A DNA stretch of 64,000 bases from Pedobacter caeni (lineage in GTDB: Bacteria; Bacteroidota; Bacteroidia; Sphingobacteriales; Sphingobacteriaceae): the NCBI RefSeq assembly GCF_900129215.1, contig NZ_FQUQ01000004.1:620001-684000 (forward strand), read 5' to 3'. The notes under the pieces were generated by a model that was not told the DNA's origin, did no database searches, and worked only from the letters and a program-made list of their open reading frames with translations. Positions 1 through 8,559 of the stretch are shown piece by piece (position 1 is the stretch's first letter; each line of letters begins with the position of its first letter). Position numbers and translations under genes: made by a program.

Positions 1-1
1 C

Positions 2-478
2 TGGTCTACCGCTGGCGGATCCGGCACCTTGAAATCGACAAAACCTTCGGCCATTGTCCGCATTAAAAAAGGCACTGAGGAATTTGACCAATCTTATTTT
101 TTCAATGTCGAAGCAGTTACAAAGACTAAAATCGCACGTGGAGAGTACATAAAAGATGGAAAATTCCTGATGACACTCTACGCTACGAATGAGGTTGGTG
201 GTGTTAGCGGAGGCAGGGTGAAATTAGCCATCGTAGACGTGATTAACAAAACGGTTAATTATGTTACCGGTGTTCCTGAACATGAACAAATGAGCTACAA
301 TATGAAAACTTATGTGGAAGAGGATGGCAAAATCGTCTACTATGTACTTAAAGAGGATGCAGCCAATGGCGGTGAGCATTATTTATATGTAGTTGATGTC
401 GCTACAAACACTGCGAAAAGAGGTATTAAATTCCAGGGAATCGCTGATGTGACTTCTATAACAAAGCTAAAGTATTAA
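2..478 (+). CDS. DUF4374-like protein, 3' fragment (5' end outside window)
   Basis: The reading frame is open from base 2, so this is the C-terminal part of a longer gene; the TTG at 29 is only an internal codon. About 158 residues are visible, including a stretch reading VRIKKGTEEFDQSYFFN, which resembles the C-terminal part of DUF4374 proteins of Bacteroidota. Those are secreted, probably beta-propeller-like proteins often found beside TonB receptors and iron-uptake membrane proteins. No catalytic motif is visible. The gene converges on the TlpA-like gene at 592 and is followed by a strong hairpin at 513-546. The family call is moderate because the N-terminus is missing; the coding call is firm. 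Confidence 0.6.
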   Translation, partial: WSTAGGSGTLKSTKPSAIVRIKKGTEEFDQSYFFNVEAVTKTKIARGEYIKDGKFLMTLYATNEVGGVSGGRVKLAIVDVINKTVNYVTGVPEHEQMSYNMKTYVEEDGKIVYYVLKEDAANGGEHYLYVVDVATNTAKRGIKFQGIADVTSITKLKY

Positions 479-512
479 CAAAAAAAATTAGCCTGTCTGG
501 TTATTTTATATT

Positions 513-546
513 TAAGGTCCATAAAGCTTTTGTTTTATGGACCTTA
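513..546. terminator. Bidirectional intrinsic terminator
   Basis: A perfect 13-bp inverted repeat (TAAGGTCCATAAA / TTTATGGACCTTA) with an 8-nt loop lies between two convergent genes, 34 bases past the plus-strand stop and 45 bases past the minus-strand stop. A and T runs flank both sides, so it can end transcription from both directions. Confidence 0.75.
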
Positions 547-591
547 AATTTAGCATACGCCGGCATGCTCATTTTTCGGAAATCAGCACAT

Positions 592-1719
592 TTATTTCAA
601 CAGCTCCTCGAGCTTCTCATGAAGGCCTTTTCCTCTCAGGTCCTTTGCCACAATAATTCCTTTATCGTCTACCAATACCGAATGCGGAATCCCACGGATG
701 GCATACAGTTTCACCATCGGACTTTCCCAGAACTTCAGGTCTGAAATCTGATACCAGTTTAAATGATCGTCTGCAATTGCTTTTTTCCATGCTGCAGCAC
801 CCTCTGCTTTATCAAGAGACACACCCAGTACATTCAATCCTTTCTCATGATACTTCGCATAAGCAGCAACCAGATTCGGATTTTCCTGACGGCAAGGTCC
901 GCACCAGGAGGCCCAGAAATCTATTAAAGTATATTTTCCTTTTTTTACCACATCATTTAAAGAAAGCCTGGTACCCTCCGGGGTTAACGCGCTAAAATCA
1001 GGTGCTTTGATGCCTATCGCTACCCTCGATAAATCCTCCAGACGTTCTTTTACTTTAATGCCATAAGTACTGGACTTTACCTCTTTTGAAAGTGACTGGT
1101 ATACAGGCTGAGTAACTGAAGGTTCAATATCCCCGTTAAAAATCAGGTAAGGCGTATAATAAGAAGCCGGGTTCTGAAGAATAAAGTCTTTGGCCAGTAC
1201 GGCCTGCTCTTCTTCCAATTGGTCGAATTGTGCACTGATCGTTTTGACCAGTTCTTCATTCTTAGCAGTACGTGCCTCCTTGTAGGCTTGATTCAATGCT
1301 CTGGTTTTCGCTGTAACAGGTGCCATTATTGCATTAAATTTCAGGTAATCATCATGCGATGCGGAACCGGACAAACTGACCTTAGACAGGTCCTCAGCAT
1401 TTCCTTTCAACACCATCGATGAATTGTCCAGAAAGGCATTGTACCTGATCCTTTTGTTTTCAACCCTCAGGCTATAGAAATCTGCGCCGTTTTTTACTGT
1501 TCCTTTCAGCTCAAACTGATTGTTTTTTACCGTCTGGAAAATGGTATCGATCTGGCCCTGGCCGGCACCATGAATCAGCATCACCTTATCTCCGTCTTTT
1601 AAGCCACTCAACTCCCCTTTTAGAGAAAAGCCTGTTGTATTTTGTGCATTTGCTCCTGCAATACCAAGCAATGACGCCATGGTCAATGAAAGTATGGAGC
1701 GGTTTAGTGTCGTTCTCAT
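592..1719 (-). CDS. TlpA-like disulfide reductase with DUF4369 domain
   Basis: Secreted thioredoxin-fold protein of 375 residues. A signal peptide (about residues 1-26, ending ANAQ) is followed by a DUF4369-like beta domain (about 28-125), a helical linker, and a C-terminal AhpC/TSA-Redoxin domain with active site WCGPC (Cys273, Cys276) and the cis-Pro segment RGIPHS. It should reduce or exchange disulfides in the periplasm or at the outer membrane. The ORF could start at 1767, but that would overlap the preceding gene (stop at 1745), and the extra 16 residues precede the natural signal peptide, so 1719 is chosen. It is the last gene of the downstream sigma/FecR/SusCD locus. It matches the TlpA-like gene at 10503 in total length and in active-site position, so the two are probably duplicates. 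Substrate unknown. Confidence 0.85.
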   Translation of the reverse strand: MRTTLNRSILSLTMASLLGIAGANAQNTTGFSLKGELSGLKDGDKVMLIHGAGQGQIDTIFQTVKNNQFELKGTVKNGADFYSLRVENKRIRYNAFLDNSSMVLKGNAEDLSKVSLSGSASHDDYLKFNAIMAPVTAKTRALNQAYKEARTAKNEELVKTISAQFDQLEEEQAVLAKDFILQNPASYYTPYLIFNGDIEPSVTQPVYQSLSKEVKSSTYGIKVKERLEDLSRVAIGIKAPDFSALTPEGTRLSLNDVVKKGKYTLIDFWASWCGPCRQENPNLVAAYAKYHEKGLNVLGVSLDKAEGAAAWKKAIADDHLNWYQISDLKFWESPMVKLYAIRGIPHSVLVDDKGIIVAKDLRGKGLHEKLEELLK

Positions 1720-1744
1720 TTGTATCTGTTTATCTTTTATCTGC

Positions 1745-2929
1745 TTATAACAATTCAATTTTATCAATTAACTCCTGGGCAAGTTTCTGGATTTTAGAAG
1801 TTTCTGCATCCGCCAGCTGTCTGGATTTTTTTGCCGCGATAAGTGCTTCTTCTTTCTTTTTCAGCGACAGGCATACTTTAGCAAAGGTGCTCTGGATCGA
1901 ATATTCTTCAGGTTCCAGTGCTACAGCATGTTTGGCCATCAGATAAGCTTGCTGCAATATTGCAGGATTGGAAGCCCCTTTATAATCGGCTCTTCTGGCC
2001 AGGAAACTCAGCTTCTCGGCATCTGCCTTTAACACTCCTTTCAGTGCTTCATCCGTCACCCTTTTGTAATCGGCAGTTCTATCCTGTTCCAGGTAAAAAT
2101 CAGCTTCCAGCATCGCTCCCTGTTTCCTGCGGTCTGCTTTATCTGAGCCATTAAAAAAGGCCAGCTTTTTCATAAATGCAGTTTCATCTTTAGCGTAAAT
2201 ATATCCATACATGCTACTGCTGACTAAGCGGTCTGTCAGTTGTTCTCTTTCCTCCGCGCTGCTCCATGCCCCATACTTTGATTCGTTTGCCATAAAGTAA
2301 GCCCCTAACCGGTCGTTTTCTGTTCTGGCCAGGGCTTTTACCGCTTTCCATCCCAATGCAGAATTGAGTTCCTGCTCTGTAATTCCGGTAACAATATCCT
2401 TTCCTATTTTTTCGGCAGCTCCGCGGTCAGACTTCTGTAATGCCAGATAATAATCCAGAATAAAAGGAATGTCTCTTTGTCCGGACTCATACTTTTTTTT
2501 CAGAAAAGAAAGGTTTCTTTTCGGATCGGCCGCCATCTTTCCTTCTTCCAAAAATTCAGCAACAGACATTTTGGAAGCTGTTCTGTGCACGACCTCTCCT
2601 TTATCATTGACAAACAGGAAAGTCGGAAAAGATTGTACATTATATTTCTTGCGGAGTTCAATCCCCTCCCCTTTTTCCATATCAATCTTCGCATTGATAA
2701 AATGTTCGTTAAAGAATGCAGCCACCGAAGGTGCTACAAAAACATTTTTATCCATCCATTTACAGGGCGCACACCAGGAAGTATAACAATCAATAAAGAT
2801 CAGCTTATTTTGAGTGGCCGCTTTTTCGGTGGTTTCTTTCCAGTTTGAAGTCTGGTTAAATTTAATTCCTTCCTGTGCTTTTAAACTTCCGCTAATCAGC
2901 AGAAACAGGAACATGAGTAAGTTTTTCAT
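1745..2929 (-). CDS. Secreted thioredoxin-family protein with helical C-terminal domain
   Basis: 394 residues. The signal peptide (about 1-19) is followed by a thioredoxin domain (about 25-135) with active site WCAPC (Cys53, Cys56), reading SWCAPCKWMD, and the Pro-containing strand QSFPTFLFV. This is the DsbD-C/thioredoxin_7 type used for periplasmic disulfide reduction. The remaining 250 residues are alpha-helical and TPR-like, without a recognisable catalytic motif. It lies between SusD (3143) and the TlpA-like gene (592), all on the minus strand, so the locus exports two thioredoxin-fold proteins. The structured 2957-3068 element sits just upstream and may tune its expression. The thioredoxin call is firm; the partner is unknown. 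Confidence 0.8.
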   Translation of the reverse strand: MKNLLMFLFLLISGSLKAQEGIKFNQTSNWKETTEKAATQNKLIFIDCYTSWCAPCKWMDKNVFVAPSVAAFFNEHFINAKIDMEKGEGIELRKKYNVQSFPTFLFVNDKGEVVHRTASKMSVAEFLEEGKMAADPKRNLSFLKKKYESGQRDIPFILDYYLALQKSDRGAAEKIGKDIVTGITEQELNSALGWKAVKALARTENDRLGAYFMANESKYGAWSSAEEREQLTDRLVSSSMYGYIYAKDETAFMKKLAFFNGSDKADRRKQGAMLEADFYLEQDRTADYKRVTDEALKGVLKADAEKLSFLARRADYKGASNPAILQQAYLMAKHAVALEPEEYSIQSTFAKVCLSLKKKEEALIAAKKSRQLADAETSKIQKLAQELIDKIELL

Positions 2930-2956
2930 TAGTATATAATTTGAATTTTATCTGTT

Positions 2957-3068
2957 ATGATTGATCATGCGCCTATTATTCATTGATATTTATTGTTTTC
3001 AATGGGATTCATGAGCTCGCAAGCGAGGTTCATTGCTTTTTGCAAGCGGTATGCTTATGATCAATCAT
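2957..3068 (-). promoter_or_regulatory. Structured intercistronic element between SusD and thioredoxin genes
   Basis: Perfect 12-bp inverted repeats (ATGATTGATCAT at 2957-2968, ATGATCAATCAT at 3057-3068) enclose two small hairpins: CTCGCAAGCGAG at 3016-3027 and TTGC/GCAA arms at 3033-3045. The outer arm resembles the arms of the susC-susD element at 4615 (shared TTATGA..GATCATG). It could protect the upstream mRNA or partially terminate transcription, but no U-tract follows. The structure is seen; the role is inferred. Confidence 0.5.
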
Positions 3069-3142
3069 TGACCTGTTTTTTTATTTATGAAATTCCATCG
3101 AACTCCCGCCGATCAGCAGAGGAGAGGCCGGTATTAAATGCC

Positions 3143-4588
3143 TTAGCGGTCATATACCGGTATCGAAGGATTAAACTCCAGAACTTTTGGTGGCAGTGGC
3201 AGGATATATCGCTTATCATTGGCTGGCAAAGTATACGTCTCAGCCCCATTCTTATGGACCACGGTTTTTGCAAAACGGGGATCTTTATTCAATCGTTTCA
3301 AATCGATCAGACGCGCATTTCCCTGAAAAGCATTTTCCCTTCTTCTTTCTTCCAGCGCCATCAGCAATACCTGCTCACTGTTAGCAGCCACCAATGGCTG
3401 ATTACCTTCAATACGCATGTTCCTCAGCTTATCCAGGTGCTGCAAAGCAATGTCCTTATTTCCAACCCTTGCTTCACATTCTGCTGCGATCAGGTAAAGT
3501 TCCGGCGTACTGAAACCCAGGTTAAACTCTACATAGGGCGCCCACAATCTTCTGTTCGGGAAATAAACCGGCTTGGAACCAAAGTTAGCTTCTCCATTAC
3601 AAAAGAAAAGATTCAATCTTTTGTCCTTCGCGTTTACAGGCAGGTCTTTCTGATAAACATTTAAAAGATCAGCACTGATATACAATTCTGTAAACACATG
3701 ACCACCACTACCGGAACCGATACGGGTCCAGATACTTTCTCCATTTTTATCGGCAGCAGGAAATAATACCTTTGAATCGGCAATCGTGCATACCCTTCCA
3801 TAGGTTCCTGCCTTATTCGTGTATAGTTTGTAATCAATCAGGCTGCTGTTTAATTTCAATGCCTCATTTACATTTTGTAACGCTTCATTATACTTTCCCA
3901 TGTACAGGTACATCCTGCTCAAAAAAGCATAACCTACACTTTTAGTCGGGTGGAAATTATTAGGCGCTTTCACAGATAAATATGGCAGAGCTTCATCAAG
4001 ATCCTTTTGGATCTGAGCGTATACCTCCGCAACCGTATTTCTTTTGTACTTGACATTGACGTCTTCAGTCAGTACTAAAGGCACTCCCAGATCAGTTGCT
4101 GCAGTAGCAGCATCATAATGCGCAGCATAAGCATTTACTATAGTCAGGTATTCAAATGCCCTTCCGATTTGTGCTTCTGCTTTCAGCTGCATCCGGTCGG
4201 CCATCGGCCTGTCTTTTACTTTTTCAATATTATTGATCACCGTATTATAAACAAAAATATGCTCATAAGCCCCCTCATAAAACCCGTCTTCTTTCCCCGG
4301 CTCGAAAACCGCACCAGGTTTAAACTCATATAAATTCCGCTTAAAAAGCGCATAAGAAGGATAATCAGCAGAATTGTTTACATCCTTTATTTCTCCGCTT
4401 TGCGCATCATCAGTCAGGTAAGTAGGATAAGCAGCCGTTGTTCCGTACAATGCGGAATTGTTTAATAATTTTTCATAGTCTTCATAAAATTCTGGTATCG
4501 TATAGCCTTTTGGTTTTACATCCAGGTAATCTTTACAGCCCGATATTATCAGGATGCTGAGGGATAAAATGGTGAATATCTTTTTCAT
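3143..4588 (-). CDS. RagB/SusD-type outer-membrane lipoprotein
   Basis: 481 residues. The lipoprotein signal has its lipobox Cys at residue 18 (ISGC), followed by KDYLDVKPKG, the usual SusD start. Helical TPR-like regions follow, and the C-terminus has the hallmark EERRRENAFQGNARLIDLKRL motif and a YILPLPPKVLEFNPSI ending. SusD proteins cap a SusC barrel at the cell surface and bind the incoming nutrient. Its SusC partner is the next gene upstream (4691-8317). Length is typical. The substrate cannot be read from sequence. The preceding intergenic region holds the conserved hairpin element at 4591-4678. Confidence 0.9.
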   Translation of the reverse strand: MKKIFTILSLSILIISGCKDYLDVKPKGYTIPEFYEDYEKLLNNSALYGTTAAYPTYLTDDAQSGEIKDVNNSADYPSYALFKRNLYEFKPGAVFEPGKEDGFYEGAYEHIFVYNTVINNIEKVKDRPMADRMQLKAEAQIGRAFEYLTIVNAYAAHYDAATAATDLGVPLVLTEDVNVKYKRNTVAEVYAQIQKDLDEALPYLSVKAPNNFHPTKSVGYAFLSRMYLYMGKYNEALQNVNEALKLNSSLIDYKLYTNKAGTYGRVCTIADSKVLFPAADKNGESIWTRIGSGSGGHVFTELYISADLLNVYQKDLPVNAKDKRLNLFFCNGEANFGSKPVYFPNRRLWAPYVEFNLGFSTPELYLIAAECEARVGNKDIALQHLDKLRNMRIEGNQPLVAANSEQVLLMALEERRRENAFQGNARLIDLKRLNKDPRFAKTVVHKNGAETYTLPANDKRYILPLPPKVLEFNPSIPVYDR

Positions 4589-4590
4589 CA

Positions 4591-4678
4591 GAATATATTT
4601 GTTTTTTATTGGTTATGAAGCGATCATGATCTTGTTAGTCATTACGTTGTGTGATCTGTAAGATCATGATGGTTTCAT
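4591..4678 (-). promoter_or_regulatory. Conserved susC-susD intercistronic hairpin element, copy 1
   Basis: Between the SusC stop (4691) and SusD start (4588). Arms ATGAAGCGATCATGATCTT (4615-4633) and AAGATCATGATGGTTTCAT (4660-4678) pair at 17 of 19 positions. The 15-mer gaatatatttgtttt (4591-4605) next to the SusD start is identical to 26041-26055 at another SusC/SusD pair, where the hairpin also recurs. Likely an mRNA element that sets the SusC:SusD ratio or the SusD leader; role inferred. Confidence 0.6.
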
Positions 4679-4690
4679 ATTGTTGTTGAA

Positions 4691-7600
4691 TTAAAAATTA
4701 GCAGACAGCCCGAAGGTATAGGTTGGAGGCAGCAGGTTTCCTCTTGAAGGAGGAGGGAAATCTTTGGAAGTAGAAGAAGAAACGTTGGCTCCCATCCACA
4801 TTTCCGGATCCAGATTTTGCCTGTTTGCTGACCAGCGCCATGCATTTTGAACCTGGAAACTCAACCTTAAGCGTTGAACATGATTTTTCTTTAAAAAGTC
4901 ATTGGCCAGATTATAGCTTAAAGTAATGTCACGAAGTTTGATGTAGTCTGCCTTTTGAATGCCATGATTTCCTGCTTCCCAGATATTGGTAATCGAGCTG
5001 CTTGCTGCAGTTTTAAATGCAGGAGCGACTCCCGGAATCAGCTCATCTCCAGGTTTTCTCCAATAATTCAATGCATTTCTATCCATGTTACTGGTATAGT
5101 TCAGTTCTGCATATTTGGTTAAATAAGGGGAAAGTACGTCTCTCATCACATGACCTCCATAATAGATAAACATAAAGAACAGGTCAAAATTCTTATAACT
5201 GATGTTATTGGCCAGGGAGACCGCATATGGAGGAGTTGAAGTTCCTTCATAAACCAGGTCTGACACCGATAGGTCATCTGTACTCTTCACTTCTTTTCCT
5301 TCTTTCGTTAATGCGATCGGATTTCCCTTTTCATCCAGTCCTTTATACCTGATGCTATATATGGCATTCATCGGTTTCCCTACCCTGTTTTGCGCTCTTT
5401 CGGTATAATTATAAATACTGTTGCTCGAATTTTCCAGCTTAGTCAATACATTGTTATTATAATTGAAGTTCAGTGTGGTATTCCATTTGAAATCACTGGT
5501 TTGCATGTTCGTGCTGTTCAGAGAAACATCAATCCCTCGATTCCTCATGCTTCCATAATTCAGCAATACGGAACTCCATCCAATTGTAGGGTCAGTATTC
5601 TGCATTCCCAAAAGATCGCTGGTAGATTTGTTGTAAAACTCTACTGATCCGGAGAAACGGCTTTTGAACAGGCTGAAATCCAATGCAATGTTTGTTACCC
5701 TTGTTTTCTCCCATCGAAGCTGGGCATTTGGCGGACTATCTATTTCAGACTGGAACTCAGAGGTATACCCGTTTGGTTGTCCGTCTTTCGTAATCAGATA
5801 GGGGCCATTTAACTTGGAAACATTCCCGTTGATGCCATAAGTGGTACGAACAGTAAGGCGATCCAGCCAATCGTTCTGGTTTTCAGAGATGACATACATT
5901 AAACCCGCAGACCATAAAGGTTTATATTGGTACTTAGGATCCGTACCGAACAAGTTCGACTGGTCCATCCGGATGCTGGCAGTGGCAGTAAGCTTATTGT
6001 CGTACGTATAAGAACCATTACCATAAAAAGAGACAAACCTGTTATCCGTGTAGGCAAAGCCTTTCTCCAGCCTGTCAAAGTGGAACCTGCCAAATACCGC
6101 TTCAGTACCAATGGTATCTCTTGCCAGCAAGGCTTCATTGATTGGCTTGTAAACCAGGCTATAATCATCATAGCCATATTTGTACATATTGGTACCGGAG
6201 GTTAATATTTTACGCTGCTCTGCACCCGCAATGATGTCTACACGATGTTTTTCAGCAAATAATCTGCTGAAATTCAGCTGTGCCCTTAATGTATGGGAAT
6301 TTTTATCATTCCTGATTTCATTCACCTGGCCACCCAGGGGAATCAGATTACTGATGAGTCCTTTAGGTGAGATGATCGTCGCATCATTGATCTGTGTTTT
6401 TACGTTGTATGCATCCTTTGTATAATACTTCTTTTCATATTCTTCTGTTCTTTCCTTCTGATAAAGGAGGCTTAGTGATAGTCCATTAATAATTTTGATG
6501 TTCGCCCCGACATTGATATTCAGATAATTATTATCATAAGTATAATGTTTGGTGTTCATCTCATTTACAGGAGCAAAATTCTCGTTCTGCAAACGCAGGC
6601 CATTCAGGCGGTCAATTTCAAATTGTGATTTGGAATTCAGCCAGTTTACCGGGTTTCCCTGCTGATCTCTCAACATAAAATAAGAGGCTTTACCCTTATT
6701 CAGGATGTCCATCCCGATCACCCCGTTGTCATAATCTTCCTTTTTCTTACTTCCCAATACACCAATGTTCAGCTTTAACCATTTGTTTAGGTTTAGCGTA
6801 TTATTGAGGTTAAAGCCCATTCTGTCGGTACTTTGTTCCCGCTCATAAGGGTTTGAACCAGTGTAGTTCCCACTAAAATTATAGGTATATACATCTGATC
6901 CACCGGTCAGGGAAAGGTTGTGTTGCTGATCGATCGCGGTCTTACGGATGAACTCTTTGATCACCTGATCGTAGCGGTCATTGTTGCGGTAAACATCCAG
7001 AGCGGTTTGTAATTCCGCCTCGGTAAGGTGTTCCTCTCTTCTTTCGTAATACAATTTGTAAACGTCATTCATTGCTTTACGCGGGTCTATTCCACTATAA
7101 GATCCTGAACGGTAATTGAACATTTCCCGTTGAAAATCTACCAGTTCCGCACTGCTCATTTTATTCGTATAATTACGATCGGGTAAAGGCGTAAACTTAA
7201 GCGTTCCGTTATAATTTACCCTAACCGGTCCTTTTTTTCCTTTGCGGGTATTGATTACAATTACTCCGTTTGCAGACCTTGCTCCATAGATAGAAGCAGC
7301 AGTCGCATCTTTTAAAATGGATATCGTTTCTATATCAGCAGGATTGATCGATTCCGGATCCCCTTCGAAAGGTGCGCCATCGAGTACATACAGCGGTTTG
7401 TTTTCTCCTTTGATGGTAGATACCCCACGGATCTGTACCTTTCGTTCCCCAGCCACTTTATAAGTGGTTAATCCCGCGGCCATCCCTTCGATCCGGTCCA
7501 GAATATTTCCCTGTAACTTACCACCAAGATCTTTGTCGGCATTAATCACATTGATGGATCCTGCGGCACGCTCTTTTGGAATATCCTGATACCCGGTAGA

Positions 7601-8317
7601 TACAATTGCAATTTCTGATAATAAAGCGGGGTTAACCTCTAAACTGATCCGGATCGGGCTTTCTCCGTTTGCGGGTACTTCTTTTGATTTGTACCCGATG
7701 TAAGAAACCAGCAAAATTGCCTTTTCATCTACTGCATTGAGCTCAAAATCACCTTCCGTATTGGTGACCACCTTCTTTTTAGTGTCTTTCACCTGCACGG
7801 TAGCGCCAGGCAAAGGCATTCCCTTTTCGTCCAGTACCTTCCCTCTGACTTCAATAAATTTGAAATAATTGTTCATCAGGTTCAGCAAAGAGAGGTCCTT
7901 TTGCTTAATCACGACCGTATTTTCAATAATTTTAAAGCTGAGGTCCTGATCCTGAAAGCAAGCTGCTAAAGCCTGTTCCAGTTTTACATTTTCCAGGTTC
8001 AGGTTTACCTTTTTAGCGGATTTGATCAGGTCACTATTGTACAAAAAAGTGAATTTTGTCTGTTTCCTGATGGATAGTAAAACCTGCTGCAAACTGGCAT
8101 TCTTTTCATGTAGTGTAACCCGCTGTCCAAAGGTACTGGCCGCAGCCTGCACCAGTGATATGGTGATCAATATTACGATCAGATTAATCCGCATAATAAT
8201 TTGTCTTCTGGTTAAGGAATTTATAAAGGGGATAGCCCTGTAAATGGCCTTAAATGGTTTAAAATATGGCGCATGGCGTAGCCTGTCCATACCTGTGGTA
8301 GTATTAAATAAATACAT
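4691..8317 (-). CDS. SusC/RagA TonB-dependent transporter with STN signalling domain
   Basis: 1208 residues as drawn. An N-terminal extension and signal peptide (hydrophobic segment about 44-60, ending STFGQ) precede an STN domain (about 66-138), a carboxypeptidase-regulatory-like domain (about 155-235), a plug (about 245-357, with PLYVLDGAPF and SANGVIVINTRKG) and a long 22-strand-type beta-barrel ending in aromatic Phe. The STN domain contacts a FecR anti-sigma in the periplasm, which fits the FecR/sigma genes directly upstream. It imports a large ligand with the SusD encoded downstream. An internal Met at residue 42 (base 8194) could be the real start; long N-terminal leads are common in this family, so the longer form is kept. 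Confidence 0.92.
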   Translation of the reverse strand: MYLFNTTTGMDRLRHAPYFKPFKAIYRAIPFINSLTRRQIIMRINLIVILITISLVQAAASTFGQRVTLHEKNASLQQVLLSIRKQTKFTFLYNSDLIKSAKKVNLNLENVKLEQALAACFQDQDLSFKIIENTVVIKQKDLSLLNLMNNYFKFIEVRGKVLDEKGMPLPGATVQVKDTKKKVVTNTEGDFELNAVDEKAILLVSYIGYKSKEVPANGESPIRISLEVNPALLSEIAIVSTGYQDIPKERAAGSINVINADKDLGGKLQGNILDRIEGMAAGLTTYKVAGERKVQIRGVSTIKGENKPLYVLDGAPFEGDPESINPADIETISILKDATAASIYGARSANGVIVINTRKGKKGPVRVNYNGTLKFTPLPDRNYTNKMSSAELVDFQREMFNYRSGSYSGIDPRKAMNDVYKLYYERREEHLTEAELQTALDVYRNNDRYDQVIKEFIRKTAIDQQHNLSLTGGSDVYTYNFSGNYTGSNPYEREQSTDRMGFNLNNTLNLNKWLKLNIGVLGSKKKEDYDNGVIGMDILNKGKASYFMLRDQQGNPVNWLNSKSQFEIDRLNGLRLQNENFAPVNEMNTKHYTYDNNYLNINVGANIKIINGLSLSLLYQKERTEEYEKKYYTKDAYNVKTQINDATIISPKGLISNLIPLGGQVNEIRNDKNSHTLRAQLNFSRLFAEKHRVDIIAGAEQRKILTSGTNMYKYGYDDYSLVYKPINEALLARDTIGTEAVFGRFHFDRLEKGFAYTDNRFVSFYGNGSYTYDNKLTATASIRMDQSNLFGTDPKYQYKPLWSAGLMYVISENQNDWLDRLTVRTTYGINGNVSKLNGPYLITKDGQPNGYTSEFQSEIDSPPNAQLRWEKTRVTNIALDFSLFKSRFSGSVEFYNKSTSDLLGMQNTDPTIGWSSVLLNYGSMRNRGIDVSLNSTNMQTSDFKWNTTLNFNYNNNVLTKLENSSNSIYNYTERAQNRVGKPMNAIYSIRYKGLDEKGNPIALTKEGKEVKSTDDLSVSDLVYEGTSTPPYAVSLANNISYKNFDLFFMFIYYGGHVMRDVLSPYLTKYAELNYTSNMDRNALNYWRKPGDELIPGVAPAFKTAASSSITNIWEAGNHGIQKADYIKLRDITLSYNLANDFLKKNHVQRLRLSFQVQNAWRWSANRQNLDPEMWMGANVSSSTSKDFPPPSRGNLLPPTYTFGLSANF

Positions 8318-8439
8318 ACATTTGTAAGGTTGGGTTAAAGTATTATTCTGTTTCTATGCGTTTTTCATCCCGGTTACGATCGGGACAAATGGAAAAAATG
8401 GTTAACCCAACAGGGGTCCCGGGTACGACCAGGATCTTC

Positions 8440-8475
8440 AACCGGGTAAGTGCTTCAACACTTTCCCGGTTTTTT
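8440..8475 (+). terminator. Orphan plus-strand intrinsic terminator in the FecR-SusC interval
   Basis: Arms AACCGGGTAAGTG (8440-8452) and CACTTTCCCGGTT (8459-8471) form a 13-bp stem with one mismatch and a 6-nt loop, followed by a T-run on the plus strand only. All annotated genes here are on the minus strand, so this would end a plus-strand transcript with no known gene. A second hairpin, CCCGgttacgatCGGG, lies about 70 bases upstream. It may mark an antisense small RNA, or be a structured part of the susC leader. Confidence 0.45.
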
Positions 8476-8559
8476 ATGGATTAACATTTATAGGTTCCCT
8501 ACTCCAGGACTGGTAAATTTCTCTTCATTTTTTTTAGTTTATGGTTTATGATTAGTTGA

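Noticed and set aside
1720..1767. Upstream start for the TlpA-like gene
   Set aside because: It would overlap the end of the preceding gene and place 16 polar residues before the signal peptide.
2993..3664. 223-residue plus-strand ORF
   Set aside because: Mostly antisense to the SusD gene, low-complexity basic composition, no recognisable motif; a shadow frame.
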